Positions 1 through 8,472 of a stretch of 64,000 nt of DNA are shown here, one piece after another; within the stretch, counting starts at the first letter, position 1; the number at the start of each line of letters is the position of its first letter. The notes under the pieces are model-generated. The model had not been told where the DNA came from. It saw nothing but the letters and a program-made list of their open reading frames with translations, and did not search any database. This stretch comes from Clostridia bacterium. Its GTDB lineage: Bacteria; Bacillota; Clostridia; Oscillospirales; Acutalibacteraceae. The position numbers and the translations under genes are program-made. The stretch spans positions 78,757 to 142,756 of the forward strand of contig JAFXCH010000021.1 of the NCBI GenBank assembly GCA_017516485.1, in the 5' to 3' direction.

Positions 1-1887
1 CTCCCCCATTTCGCATAAGGCTTCAAGCACATAATACTCCATATACGGGCTTGAATTTTTGGTAGATGTAAGCACGTTTGTTATTACAGCATACTGCTCT
101 TTTTCAGCAAGTCCGGATAAAACCGCAAGTGCATTCGCTCTGTCATCGGGCTTTCTTACGTCTTTGCTCTTGTAGCCATCTTCTGTCCAGAGAGCCTTAT
201 ATCCCTCTTCAACAGCGGCTTTTCTTTCGGCAATAAATGCGATATCCTCATTCTTGCCCAGAATCTCTGCCATTTCTTCTACAGCGGAAAGAGCGTAGTA
301 AACCCAAGCGTTTTCTATTGCCGTCATATCTGCCTTACTGCCCCAGTCAGCCCAATCCCACGAGCCTGCACGGTGCACAACAAGATTATTTTCGCCCATT
401 TCCCAGAGCTTCAGATAATCAAGTGAAGCATCATAAACCTTTTCGATAAAAGCGGTATCGCCTGTATATTCATAATAAGTCAAGAAGCCTACGATTCCTG
501 CAAGCTGCTGTACGGGAAGCTCAAAATAATCGCCGTTTATAGGCACAACCGTCTGCAGCACTTTTGTATCATCAACGTGAGAAAGCATTGCCTCCACGCC
601 CTTCTGATACAGCAGATAGGAATTGCTGTCCATAGAGTACATCGTCATAATCATTTCGCTTGTGACGTCGCCCCACCACTGTGCTCTTTCTCTGTCGGGG
701 CAATCCATAAAGCTGTCACGCATTGTAACATAGAGCGTACGCAGTGACTTCTGCCACAGTGAATTGAGAAATTCGTCATCACACTTAAATTCGCCGCAAA
801 AAGTGCTGTCATATCCCGTTTCGCGGTACATCAGTGAAACCACGGTAACACCATAAGGTATATCGTAAGTAATATGCTCACCGTTGAACCAGCCCAAAGC
901 TTCAAACTCCTGTTCACCGTCTTTGGTAATATATGTAGTCGAAACAGCACCGATTAAAGTGTTTTCCGTTGTTATACGGATTTTTTTACCTGCAGGTGCC
1001 GTAACTTTAAGATAGGGAGTGAGCTGTGCGTTGTAAGGAATATCGACGGTGATTTTTTCACCGAAAGGATTTTTCACCCTATAGTTTTCGTAATCCTTTG
1101 AATTCTCATAATCCTTAAGACCGTAATCTTTGAGAAAAGGTATTCCGCGCGGATAAAGCCTGCCGTAATCACCTTCGCCGCCTGATACATATTCGGTTGC
1201 ATTCTCCCAGGAGGAGGTGTCATAATCCGCACTTGTCCAGTCACCGATATCTTTCCTTGCGTCAAAATAAATGCTGTATTCGGCAATTCTGTAATTAGGC
1301 GGATACAGAGCGCTGTCGATATAAGCCGAATGTCTTTTAACCTTCCAGCTTTGGTCGGAAATTATATTTATATCAGCGTTTACCGCTTCAAAAAGGAAAC
1401 CGCCCTGACCGCTGCCGCAGTAGGAATAGCTTGTTTCATCATCCCAGTACCAGACTAACGCGCAAACTGTGTTTTCGCCCTCTTTGAGGTAAGGTGAAAT
1501 ATCTATACTATCGTAATAACCGCCGTTTTTTTCGGGGCCTCGTTTAACACTTCCCTCAAACACAACGGTTTCACCGTTTATGTAAAGCCAATATTTCGAA
1601 TCCGCAGAAATGTGTGCAATAAGCTCTTCGGGTTTCTTTCCGAGGTTAATTTTTTTACTAAAGCACATCCAGACGTTTTCTGCCATCAGGTTTTCCTTAT
1701 CCCATATCCATTTTGCAGTCCAGTCGGTTTTCTCCTCAGTAGGAATAACGCTGTATTCGGGAATGGTTTCGGGAATCTCATAATCGTTTGTATACGGTAC
1801 AAGGTTAGGCGTGCCCCACGAAAACAGTGAAGTAATAAAGCCTGCCGCTATTACCAGATATGAAATAATTGTCTGAATAACCTGCAT
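1..1887 (-). CDS. GH78-like alpha-L-rhamnosidase (C-terminus beyond window)
   Basis: Open frame of 629 codons without a stop, running off the left window edge, so the C-terminus is missing. The ATG at 1887-1885 follows AGGAGA at a good distance. Residues 1-25 are hydrophobic (signal or anchor). Next comes a beta-sandwich-like N-terminal region with WTAKWIW, ADSKYWLYINGE and DISPYLKEGENT, typical of GH78 alpha-L-rhamnosidases. The distal part (about 1-800) reads like a six-hairpin (alpha/alpha)6 catalytic domain, with WWGDVTSEM and HRAGSWDWADWG. The likely role is release of terminal rhamnose or related sugars from plant or host glycans. Family assignment rests on motif recognition; a related (alpha/alpha)6 family is possible. 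Confidence 0.7.
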   Translation of the reverse strand, partial: MQVIQTIISYLVIAAGFITSLFSWGTPNLVPYTNDYEIPETIPEYSVIPTEEKTDWTAKWIWDKENLMAENVWMCFSKKINLGKKPEELIAHISADSKYWLYINGETVVFEGSVKRGPEKNGGYYDSIDISPYLKEGENTVCALVWYWDDETSYSYCGSGQGGFLFEAVNADINIISDQSWKVKRHSAYIDSALYPPNYRIAEYSIYFDARKDIGDWTSADYDTSSWENATEYVSGGEGDYGRLYPRGIPFLKDYGLKDYENSKDYENYRVKNPFGEKITVDIPYNAQLTPYLKVTAPAGKKIRITTENTLIGAVSTTYITKDGEQEFEALGWFNGEHITYDIPYGVTVVSLMYRETGYDSTFCGEFKCDDEFLNSLWQKSLRTLYVTMRDSFMDCPDRERAQWWGDVTSEMIMTMYSMDSNSYLLYQKGVEAMLSHVDDTKVLQTVVPINGDYFELPVQQLAGIVGFLTYYEYTGDTAFIEKVYDASLDYLKLWEMGENNLVVHRAGSWDWADWGSKADMTAIENAWVYYALSAVEEMAEILGKNEDIAFIAERKAAVEEGYKALWTEDGYKSKDVRKPDDRANALAVLSGLAEKEQYAVITNVLTSTKNSSPYMEYYVLEALCEMGE

Positions 1888-1913
1888 AGGTATCTCTCCT
1901 GTCATTAACCACT

Positions 1914-2720
1914 TTATTTTTTACCAAGCTGATAGAATGCCACTGCAGAAGCGGCAGCAACATTCAATGAATCAACTCCGTGGTACATCGGTATTTTTAC
2001 GGTAAAATCGCAGTCGGCTATAGTATTATCGGAAAGACCGTCGCCCTCTGTGCCCATAAATACTGCGAGCTTCTCTTCTTCCGTCAGCCTCGGGTCATCA
2101 ATAGAAAGTGAATTATCCTTAAGTGCCATAGCTACGGTTCTGAAACCCAGTGCCTTTATTTCGTCGAGGCTGTCATCAGCCAAAAAAGTCCAGTCAATCT
2201 GAAAAACGGTGCCCATACTTACTCTTGCGGCACGTCTGTACAGCGGGTCGGAACAACCCGGAGTAAGGAGCACCGCATCCATACCCAGTGCCGCCGCCGA
2301 GCGGATTATTGCACCTACGTTTGTGGGATTCATAACCCTGTCAAGCACAACTATTCTGCTCTTGTTTTCACACAGCTTTTTTACATCGGGCAAAGGCTTA
2401 CGCTTCATTGCACACAGCATACCTCTTGTAAGCTTGAAGCCTGTAAGCTGAGTCAGAACATCAAACTCAGCACAAAATACGGGAACATCCCCTATTCTTT
2501 CAAGAATCTGTTTGCCCTCGCCCTCAATATGCCTTTTCTCCATCAGGCACGAAACAGGCTCGTACCCAGCATCAAGAGCACGCTCAATAACCTTCGGGCT
2601 TTCTGCAATAAACAAGCCTTTTTCGGGAAACTCTCTGTTAAGCAGCTGCACCTCACTCAGCCTCGCGTATACGTCCAGCTCAGGTGCATTAAAATCTTTT
2701 ATTTCTATGATTTTGTTCAT
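1914..2720 (-). CDS. TrmH/SpoU-family RNA 2'-O-methyltransferase
   Basis: A 268-residue SPOUT methyltransferase that would use SAM to methylate the 2'-O of a ribose in rRNA or tRNA. All three SpoU motifs are visible: NPTNVGAIIRSAAALGMD, MGTEGDGLS and IPMYHGVDSLNVAAA, the last two forming the trefoil-knot SAM site. The N-terminal 110 residues look like an L30e-type substrate-binding domain. The frame is open for 13 more codons upstream, but the ATG at 2720 has GGAG six bases away and gives the usual N-terminus. The exact target nucleotide cannot be told from sequence. Confidence 0.9.
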   Translation of the reverse strand: MNKIIEIKDFNAPELDVYARLSEVQLLNREFPEKGLFIAESPKVIERALDAGYEPVSCLMEKRHIEGEGKQILERIGDVPVFCAEFDVLTQLTGFKLTRGMLCAMKRKPLPDVKKLCENKSRIVVLDRVMNPTNVGAIIRSAAALGMDAVLLTPGCSDPLYRRAARVSMGTVFQIDWTFLADDSLDEIKALGFRTVAMALKDNSLSIDDPRLTEEEKLAVFMGTEGDGLSDNTIADCDFTVKIPMYHGVDSLNVAAASAVAFYQLGKK

Positions 2721-2877
2721 ATTATTCTCCGTTAAAAAATTCAGGCTATATAAATACAAACCTTTTTTACGGTATCATCACCAAGTTTTTTTGATTGCAT
2801 CTCAAACCGTTCCGCTTACACGCAGCTTTACAGCGAAATCAATAACTATATTTCTCTCAGTTAATGTATTTATTATA

Positions 2878-4116
2878 TCAAATATACATTGCAAGATCGG
2901 AGCGTTTGTCAACTCCGGTCTTTTCTTTTGCGGATTTGAGCATACTTTTTACCTGTGATTCGGGCATATCAAGCTGATTTGCTATCTGCTTGTCTGTAAG
3001 TCCGAATACTGCAAGGCGGGCTATCTCGCGTTCACGCAGAGTAAGTGCAACGTTAACCGTTCTTTCAAGAATTGAGTTATGAATAATCGTCCAACCTGTG
3101 TGCAAACGTTTATGCAAATCCTTCACTCGCTTTACAGCGTACGGGTCAACAATTGCAAGTCTTTCATCAAGAATTTTGCCAAGCTGTCTGCGGTGCTCTG
3201 CAAGCAGGCCGAACAAATCGTCTGCAAGGCAGTATTTTATAGCTTTGTCGAGATGATATGTTGCCCTTTCGGTATCACCGCACTGCTGGCATGCGATTGC
3301 ACACATAAGGCGCAAGTATATTTCAGGAATCAGCGTACCACTGTTCTGTGCTGCGGTTATCATCGGTTCAGCTATGAACGGCACACACCTCATCAGACCC
3401 AGACCGCGTATGTTCTGTAATTTCAGCTCACCTGTTGCAAGCTCCTGTGCGTAAACAATAAGGTATTTAAGATAATATACCATAGCCGCAGGGTGAGCAT
3501 CAACCGGAAGGCTTTCAAAGCAGCCTCTTTTGAACCATTCAGGAAAATCTTCCGTTGCACGAATTGCACTGTCAGTTGCAGCAAGTGAAAGTGCAAGAAT
3601 GTCGCGCTCGGTGCTGTTCTTTACAGGTGCTTCGCATATATGCTTCCTTGCACGGCGCCACATATTGATGTCACCCGTCCACATTGCACACAGTGCAAGG
3701 AGCATACCGCTGCCGATAACTGAATACAAACCTGAATGTTTATCAAAAAAGTATTGTACATAACTGTATACACTGTCAATTTCGCCGCGTCTGTATGCTA
3801 TTTCCGCAGAAAAAAGCGCCTGAGCCTCAGGGTTACTCGAAAGAGCAAATATGCACTTGTTTGCCGTGCCGGGCTCAGAATAAAGGTCAGTCATATCGAG
3901 GAAAGGACTTTTACGAGGCATAGGTATATCACGCTGTGCTTCGAGCTTTGCGGTTTTACTTCTGCCGTCAACAGGTCTGATTGCATCTGCAGGTATAATC
4001 CAGTTTGAACCGATACGCTCTGCACCGGGTATTTTGCCGAGTCTGCAGTAATCCTGCACCCTCCTTACGGATATATTCCACTTTTCCGCGGCTTGCTGAA
4101 CTGTTAATTTGTTCAT
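2878..4116 (-). CDS. Two-HTH regulator (MerR/excisionase-like N-terminus, LuxR-type C-terminus)
   Basis: A 412-residue probable transcription regulator. Residues 1-50 (LTVQQAAEKWNISVRRVQDYC, GKIPGAERIGSNWIIP) are an excisionase/MerR-like winged helix. Residues 360-412 (LTLREREIARLAVFGLTDKQIANQLD) are a LuxR/GerE-type HTH. The middle is helical and may be TPR-like. No receiver or ligand domain was recognised. It points away from the Tad operon across a 490-bp AT-rich gap that holds inverted repeats, so control of itself or the pilus genes is possible, but that is inference from position only. Confidence 0.75.
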   Translation of the reverse strand: MNKLTVQQAAEKWNISVRRVQDYCRLGKIPGAERIGSNWIIPADAIRPVDGRSKTAKLEAQRDIPMPRKSPFLDMTDLYSEPGTANKCIFALSSNPEAQALFSAEIAYRRGEIDSVYSYVQYFFDKHSGLYSVIGSGMLLALCAMWTGDINMWRRARKHICEAPVKNSTERDILALSLAATDSAIRATEDFPEWFKRGCFESLPVDAHPAAMVYYLKYLIVYAQELATGELKLQNIRGLGLMRCVPFIAEPMITAAQNSGTLIPEIYLRLMCAIACQQCGDTERATYHLDKAIKYCLADDLFGLLAEHRRQLGKILDERLAIVDPYAVKRVKDLHKRLHTGWTIIHNSILERTVNVALTLREREIARLAVFGLTDKQIANQLDMPESQVKSMLKSAKEKTGVDKRSDLAMYI

Positions 4117-4606
4117 ATTTTAGCACCTCACGCTGTATAATTGTCGTTTCAACGCTGATTGCATTTTTATTATACAGCGTTTATGCGACAAATGCAAGCT
4201 GAATCTATAAAATGTTCATAAACCAATTCTAAACAAATTCTAAAATTTATGCACTGACAGAGGCTTGTTTTGCTTGATATACGATTAAATATACGAAATT
4301 TGCGTAAAAATTGCATATTTCAGTGTATATTCAATCGTAAATTTTGTTTTGTGCAAAAGAGAGAAGAAAATTGCAATTTTTCTTGCATTTAACGGCTTTT
4401 ATTTTAAAAATATTTGTAATAAGAAGGATTGTGTGCAAAGCAGCGTTTTTACGCTAAAAACCCCACTATTTGTGCATTGTGCAATTTGACTAATAGTTTT
4501 CCACATTGTGGAAAACTATTGTTTGACTTCGACAACTGCCGGGTGTACCATAAAGTTGCAAAGAGGAAGCGACAAGCTTCCGAACAAAACCGGGAGGTGA
4601 AAGCTG
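4117..4606. promoter_or_regulatory. AT-rich divergent intergenic region with inverted repeats
   Basis: No gene seen. The region separates the minus-strand regulator from the plus-strand Tad operon. It holds a long-range inverted repeat (TACGATTAAATATACG at 4280-4295 against GTATATTCAATCGTA at 4325-4339), a small hairpin at 4442-4455 (AGCGT-TTTT-ACGCT), a perfect 14-bp-arm inverted repeat at 4492-4520, and a hairpin GGAAGC/GCTTCC just before the prepilin peptidase ribosome site. It is a plausible promoter/leader region for the pilus operon. No clear -35/-10 pair could be assigned. Confidence 0.45.
4492..4520. repeat. Perfect inverted repeat upstream of Tad operon
   Basis: Two 14-bp arms, AATAGTTTTCCACA and TGTGGAAAACTATT, separated by one T. 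It could be an operator or a transcript hairpin. It is not followed by a T-run, so it is not a typical terminator. Confidence 0.7.
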
Positions 4607-5290
4607 ATGGTTGAAACAATTTACGGTGGAGCGCTCGGCACACTCGCGGCACTGGCCTTTAATCGGATAGCAATTTTCCAGATTAAACGACGCACACAGG
4701 AAACCTCAAAAATCGAAGCGGTTAAGAACATAGCTCTGATAGTCACCTGGGTGCTGATCTCGGGAGTTCTGTTTGCGGTAACTTTTCTGAGGTACAGCGA
4801 AACGGCTGCAAGACTCGAAGCGGTTGCTTACATATCAATAGCAATTTCAATCGGCATTGTAGACCTGGATATCAAGAAGATACCGAATTCTTCGGTTCTC
4901 GCTCTTCTGATAATCCGAACCGCAGCAATCGTTTACGCAATCGCAACAGGCACCCCGGTAAAGGAAGCGCTGATTCCTTCTCTGATAGGTCTTGCAGCAG
5001 GCTTCATCCTATATCAGCTGCCGATGCTCATCGGAATACCGATAGGAGCAGGCGACGTAAAATACAGCGCGGCAATCGGCTACTGTCTGGGTGCTTTCGG
5101 ATACCTTCAGGCGGCACTGATAATGGCAGTCGCCTTACTAATCTACCTGGTATACCTGGTAGTAACAAAAAAGGGTTCGCTTAAAACTTCGGTTCCCATG
5201 GGTCCATACCTTTCACTCGGTGCAGTGGTAACGGTTCTCTTCCCGCTGTTCGGCGAACTTTCACAACAGGTTTTCTCATCACTCTTTTAA
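4607..5290 (+). CDS. Prepilin peptidase (A24, TadV/CpaA type)
   Basis: A 227-residue polytopic membrane aspartyl protease that would cleave the leader of the Flp pilins and TadE pseudopilins encoded just downstream. The two catalytic aspartates are visible: SIGIVDLDIKKIPN near residue 87 and GIPIGAGDVKYSA near residue 147 (the GxGD motif). It lacks the N-terminal methyltransferase domain, as is usual for TadV/CpaA. GGAGG lies nine bases before the ATG. It is the first gene of the Tad operon. Confidence 0.92.
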   Translation: MVETIYGGALGTLAALAFNRIAIFQIKRRTQETSKIEAVKNIALIVTWVLISGVLFAVTFLRYSETAARLEAVAYISIAISIGIVDLDIKKIPNSSVLALLIIRTAAIVYAIATGTPVKEALIPSLIGLAAGFILYQLPMLIGIPIGAGDVKYSAAIGYCLGAFGYLQAALIMAVALLIYLVYLVVTKKGSLKTSVPMGPYLSLGAVVTVLFPLFGELSQQVFSSLF

Positions 5291-5350
5291 AATCGGAAAC
5301 AAACCCTTGGTAAGGGTAAAATAAAAAAATTTAAAATGGAGGTAAGCACT

Positions 5351-5545
5351 ATGTTAAGAAAATGGTTTAAAGACGAAGAAGGTCAGGGCATGGTTGAGTA
5401 CGGTCTCATCATTGGTCTTATCGCAATTGTTGTTATCGTTGCTCTTGTAGCACTCGGTCCGAAGATCCGCGATATGTTCGACCAGGTCAATGAAAGCATT
5501 GATAATATCGGCAGCGAAGGCACTACAGCAGGTTCAGGTACCTGA
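5351..5545 (+). CDS. Flp-type pilin 1
   Basis: A 64-residue type IVc prepilin, the structural subunit of the Tad/Flp pilus. A short basic leader MLRKWFKDEEG precedes the cleavage site G|QGMVEYGL, with the required Glu at +5 and Tyr at +6, followed by a hydrophobic helix (LIIGLIAIVVIVALVAL) and a short polar tail. The frame is open five codons upstream, but the ATG at 5351 is the one spaced from GGAGG (5339-5343). It is almost identical to the next gene. Confidence 0.93.
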   Translation: MLRKWFKDEEGQGMVEYGLIIGLIAIVVIVALVALGPKIRDMFDQVNESIDNIGSEGTTAGSGT

Positions 5546-5685
5546 CAGTAAAAATTATCATAACCAAACCTTGCGAAATAAACAGTAGTAAAATTGTTAA
5601 ACTGAAACTGAATAATTAAACAAATTCAACGCAACAGTTAAAGAAAATACAAAAAACTAAATTATATTTCAAGGAGGAAAAAGTT

Positions 5686-5880
5686 ATGTTAAGAAAATGG
5701 TTTAAAGACGAAGAAGGTCAGGGCATGGTAGAGTACGGTCTTATTATAGGTCTTATTGCAATCGTTGTTATCGTTGCCCTTGTAGCACTCGGTCCGAAGG
5801 TACGTGATCTGTTCGATCAGGTCAATGAAAGCATTGATAATATCGGCAGCGAAGGCACAACAGCAGGTTCCGGTACATAA
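5686..5880 (+). CDS. Flp-type pilin 2 (near-identical paralogue)
   Basis: A 64-residue prepilin that differs from pilin 1 by only a few conservative residues (KVRDLF against KIRDMF). It has the same G|QGMVEY processing site and has its own AAGGAGG ribosome site. The nucleotide sequences also match closely, so this is a recent tandem duplication or is kept alike by gene conversion. The two pilins probably co-assemble. A strong hairpin follows. Confidence 0.93.
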   Translation: MLRKWFKDEEGQGMVEYGLIIGLIAIVVIVALVALGPKVRDLFDQVNESIDNIGSEGTTAGSGT

Positions 5881-5939
5881 CAAACCCCGGTAATTAATTC
5901 CTTACTAAAATATAAATATGTAAATAATAAATAAACTCG

Positions 5940-5979
5940 TTAAGGGTAAGTTCGCTCGCGGAGCGAGCTTACCCTTTAA
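5940..5979 (+). terminator. Stem-loop after pilin genes (attenuator or mRNA stabiliser)
   Basis: An approximately 18-bp stem with one bulge and one G-U pair and a GCG loop (arms beginning TTAAGGGTAAG and ending CTTACCCTTTAA). There is no strong U-run. Lying between the pilins and tadE, it could terminate part of the transcripts or protect the pilin mRNA 3' end, keeping pilin in excess over assembly proteins. Confidence 0.7.
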
Positions 5980-6006
5980 TACTTAAAAAGGTGGAGGTGA
6001 CGGAAA

Positions 6007-6426
6007 ATGAAGAAAAGGTTAAGGAAGTTCAAACGCGAAGACGGTCAGTCGATGGTTGAATTCGCACTGATTCTTCCGATTTTTCTTCTTATCCTGTGCG
6101 GCATCATTGATTTCGGATGGTTGTTCTATAATCAGCTTTCGCTAAACAATGCCTGCCGCGAGGGTGCAAGGTATGCCGTAGTTCACACCGCTGAAAACGC
6201 AGATACACAAATCATAATTAATCACATAGAAAATAATTCAACAACGGTTTTTTCAAACGATGGTGTGAATATCAAGGTTACATATTCATCGCCTTCAGAT
6301 CCTACATCAGGAGATGTAACAGTCAATATGCAGGCTGATATTTCATTCTTCACTCCTGTGCTGAGCACCATACTGGGGGAAGAAAAAACGTTGACATCAA
6401 CGGTAACAATGAAAGTAGAATCATAA
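6007..6426 (+). CDS. TadE-like minor pseudopilin
   Basis: A 139-residue TadE-family protein. The basic N-terminus ends in EDG|QSMVEFAL, a prepilin-peptidase site with Glu at +5, followed by one transmembrane helix (LILPIFLLILCGIIDFGWLF) and the family signature LNNACREGARYAVV. TadE pseudopilins are membrane-anchored and are needed for Flp pilus assembly. GGAGGTGA precedes the ATG. Confidence 0.9.
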   Translation: MKKRLRKFKREDGQSMVEFALILPIFLLILCGIIDFGWLFYNQLSLNNACREGARYAVVHTAENADTQIIINHIENNSTTVFSNDGVNIKVTYSSPSDPTSGDVTVNMQADISFFTPVLSTILGEEKTLTSTVTMKVES

Positions 6427-6475
6427 GGGTCGTCGGAACAAATCCGAACACACCCGGGAAAGGTGACTGTCAGTT

Positions 6476-7228
6476 ATGAAAAAAATTTATCTTATAGCGG
6501 TTGTAATCGCTCTTGCGGCAGGCCTTGCAACATACTTTTTTGCAAACGAGCTGAAAACAAGCAAAATCGTAACAGGTGTTGATGAAGCAGTTGTTCTGAT
6601 TGCGCTTCAGGATATAGATGAAAACACAATACTTACAGCCGATATGTTCCAGGAAGTAACAATGCCGGCTTCAGGTGTTTCCTACGGCACGGTAAGCAAA
6701 ACCGCCGATGTAGTCGGCTATATGGCAGGTATGAAAATTCTGAAAGGCGAACAGCTTATGGCAGCAAAGCTGATTCCCGTAGGTGAAAAATCAGCCGAAG
6801 GCAGACTATCGTACCAGCTTGAAAACGGAATGTACGCATACACAATAACCGTAGAAATTGAAGACAGCGTAGCATATTTCATAAAGGAATATGACTGTAT
6901 AAACATTTACGATAAACTTTCGGGAAGCGGAACGCCTGTGCTTGAAAATATTCCTGTAATAAAAATCAGCGACTATACCGCAAATATCCAGCAGGATAAC
7001 GGCACGGAGATAACAAGTTATTCCGTTCTTACGCTCGCGCTTACCAAAGATCAGATTCCGAAGCTTATGTCAATCAACGATTACAGAATAGTTCTTGTTT
7101 CATTTGTAGAGAGTCAAAATATAGCAGATGACATTGCAAACGCCGATATCCCTGAAAACAGAAACGAGAAACCGCAAATAAATCACGGAATGGGCGAAAT
7201 CACAACAGCACCATCCGAAACCGAATAA
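6476..7228 (+). CDS. CpaB/RcpC-like pilus assembly protein (SAF domain)
   Basis: A 250-residue protein with an N-terminal signal/anchor helix (IYLIAVVIALAAGLATYFF) and a SAF-type beta-clip region around residues 40-110 (VLIALQDIDENTILTADMF, ILKGEQLMAAKL), as in CpaB/RcpC. In Gram-negatives CpaB/RcpC works with the secretin. There is no secretin here, so it probably acts on the outer face of the single membrane. It sits between TadE and TadZ in the operon. Confidence 0.85.
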   Translation: MKKIYLIAVVIALAAGLATYFFANELKTSKIVTGVDEAVVLIALQDIDENTILTADMFQEVTMPASGVSYGTVSKTADVVGYMAGMKILKGEQLMAAKLIPVGEKSAEGRLSYQLENGMYAYTITVEIEDSVAYFIKEYDCINIYDKLSGSGTPVLENIPVIKISDYTANIQQDNGTEITSYSVLTLALTKDQIPKLMSINDYRIVLVSFVESQNIADDIANADIPENRNEKPQINHGMGEITTAPSETE

Positions 7229-7252
7229 TATTTGATCGGAGATGAAACGGCT

Positions 7253-8458
7253 ATGGAAAAAATGAATTTACTTGTTTTGTCAGATGACCTTGATTTGAGA
7301 ATTGAGGTAAAGAATCTTGTAGCCGATGAAGCGTTTGCAATCAGCGGTTATTCGGGTTTTACGGCAGAAGGTAAAACGAAAATAATAAACAAATACCCCG
7401 AAATTGTTCTTTGTGCAGTCCGTGGCGAAGTACCCGATACGATGTTCAGCTTTGTTCAGGATTTGCTTGCCGTTGCCAAGGGACTGATAGTAATTCTTGT
7501 AAACGACAACATAACCGTTGACCTTGTAAACAAAGCTGCACAGTACGGCATTCGCAAGGTTCTGCCGATTGACGGAATAAGCTGCGAAGCTTTTTCAGAA
7601 AACATCAAAACAGTTTACACGCTTGAACAGCAGCGTATTTTAGATACAAACGAAGGTAAAAAGGTGCGCTGTAAAGCTCTCGGATTTTTCGGCGGCAAAG
7701 GCGGTACGGGCAAAACAACGCTTGCAATCGGCGTTGCCGCAAGCCTTGCAAAGGCAGGCAAAAGAGTAATGCTGCTTGACCTTGATTTACAGTTCGGCGA
7801 TGTGTCGATGGCACTCGACCTGGACACAAAGAATTCGATTGTTGACCTTGTTCAGGACAGAGGCGGTATCACAATTGAAAATATAAACGGTTTTGCTGTT
7901 GAGCATTCAAGCGGTATGAGCGTGCTTTGCGCGCCCAAAAGCTCGGAATACGCCGAGTTTGTAACACCCACGCATATTGAGAGGATAATTGATATTATGC
8001 GTCCGTATTACGAATACATAATTATTGATTTACCTTCAGCTTTCAACGATGCAGTAATTACAGCCTGTGAAAACTGTGAAGAAATTTTCTTGGTTTACAA
8101 CAACGAAATTCTTTCACTCAACAACGCAAAAGTGTGTTACACAATACTCGACCAGCTTCATCAGTGCGATAAAATCAGGTTTGTGCTGAACAGAATTGAA
8201 AAAAGCCTGATTAAGCCTGAAGATTTCACTGAAATGTTCGGAATGAATATGTTTGCACAGATTCCTGCCGATTACCCTGCCGCACTTACAAGCGTGAACA
8301 AAGGTATGGCAGTAACGGTTGCACAGCCCAAATCAGCACTTGCAAAGGGCATATCCGAACTTGCTCAAAAAATAATTGAAGTACATACGGGCATAGTTCC
8401 CGTAAACAATACTCAGCCGAAGAAGAAAGTTTTCTCGTTACCGAAAAAACAGAAATAA
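7253..8458 (+). CDS. TadZ/CpaE-like MinD/ParA-family ATPase
   Basis: About 401 residues. The N-terminal 120 residues form an atypical receiver-like domain (LLVLSDDLDLRIEVKNLV). A deviant Walker A follows (GFFGGKGGTGKTTLAIG), then the ParA/MinD motif VMLLDLDLQFGDVSMAL and the switch region YIIIDLPSAFND. TadZ proteins position the pilus apparatus at its assembly site. The frame extends upstream to a TTG, but the ATG at 7253 is preceded by GGAG at a usable distance and is preferred. Confidence 0.9.
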   Translation: MEKMNLLVLSDDLDLRIEVKNLVADEAFAISGYSGFTAEGKTKIINKYPEIVLCAVRGEVPDTMFSFVQDLLAVAKGLIVILVNDNITVDLVNKAAQYGIRKVLPIDGISCEAFSENIKTVYTLEQQRILDTNEGKKVRCKALGFFGGKGGTGKTTLAIGVAASLAKAGKRVMLLDLDLQFGDVSMALDLDTKNSIVDLVQDRGGITIENINGFAVEHSSGMSVLCAPKSSEYAEFVTPTHIERIIDIMRPYYEYIIIDLPSAFNDAVITACENCEEIFLVYNNEILSLNNAKVCYTILDQLHQCDKIRFVLNRIEKSLIKPEDFTEMFGMNMFAQIPADYPAALTSVNKGMAVTVAQPKSALAKGISELAQKIIEVHTGIVPVNNTQPKKKVFSLPKKQK

Positions 8459-8472
8459 TGTGAGGTTTTGAT

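Noticed and set aside
4530-4606. Possible cyclic-di-GMP riboswitch before the pilus operon
   Set aside because: GCAAAG and a GGAAGC hairpin recall class I, but the conserved receptor and paired 5' half cannot be found, so no riboswitch is called.
4429-4652. Short frames on both strands before the prepilin peptidase
   Set aside because: They span the inverted repeats and lack ribosome sites or protein-like composition.
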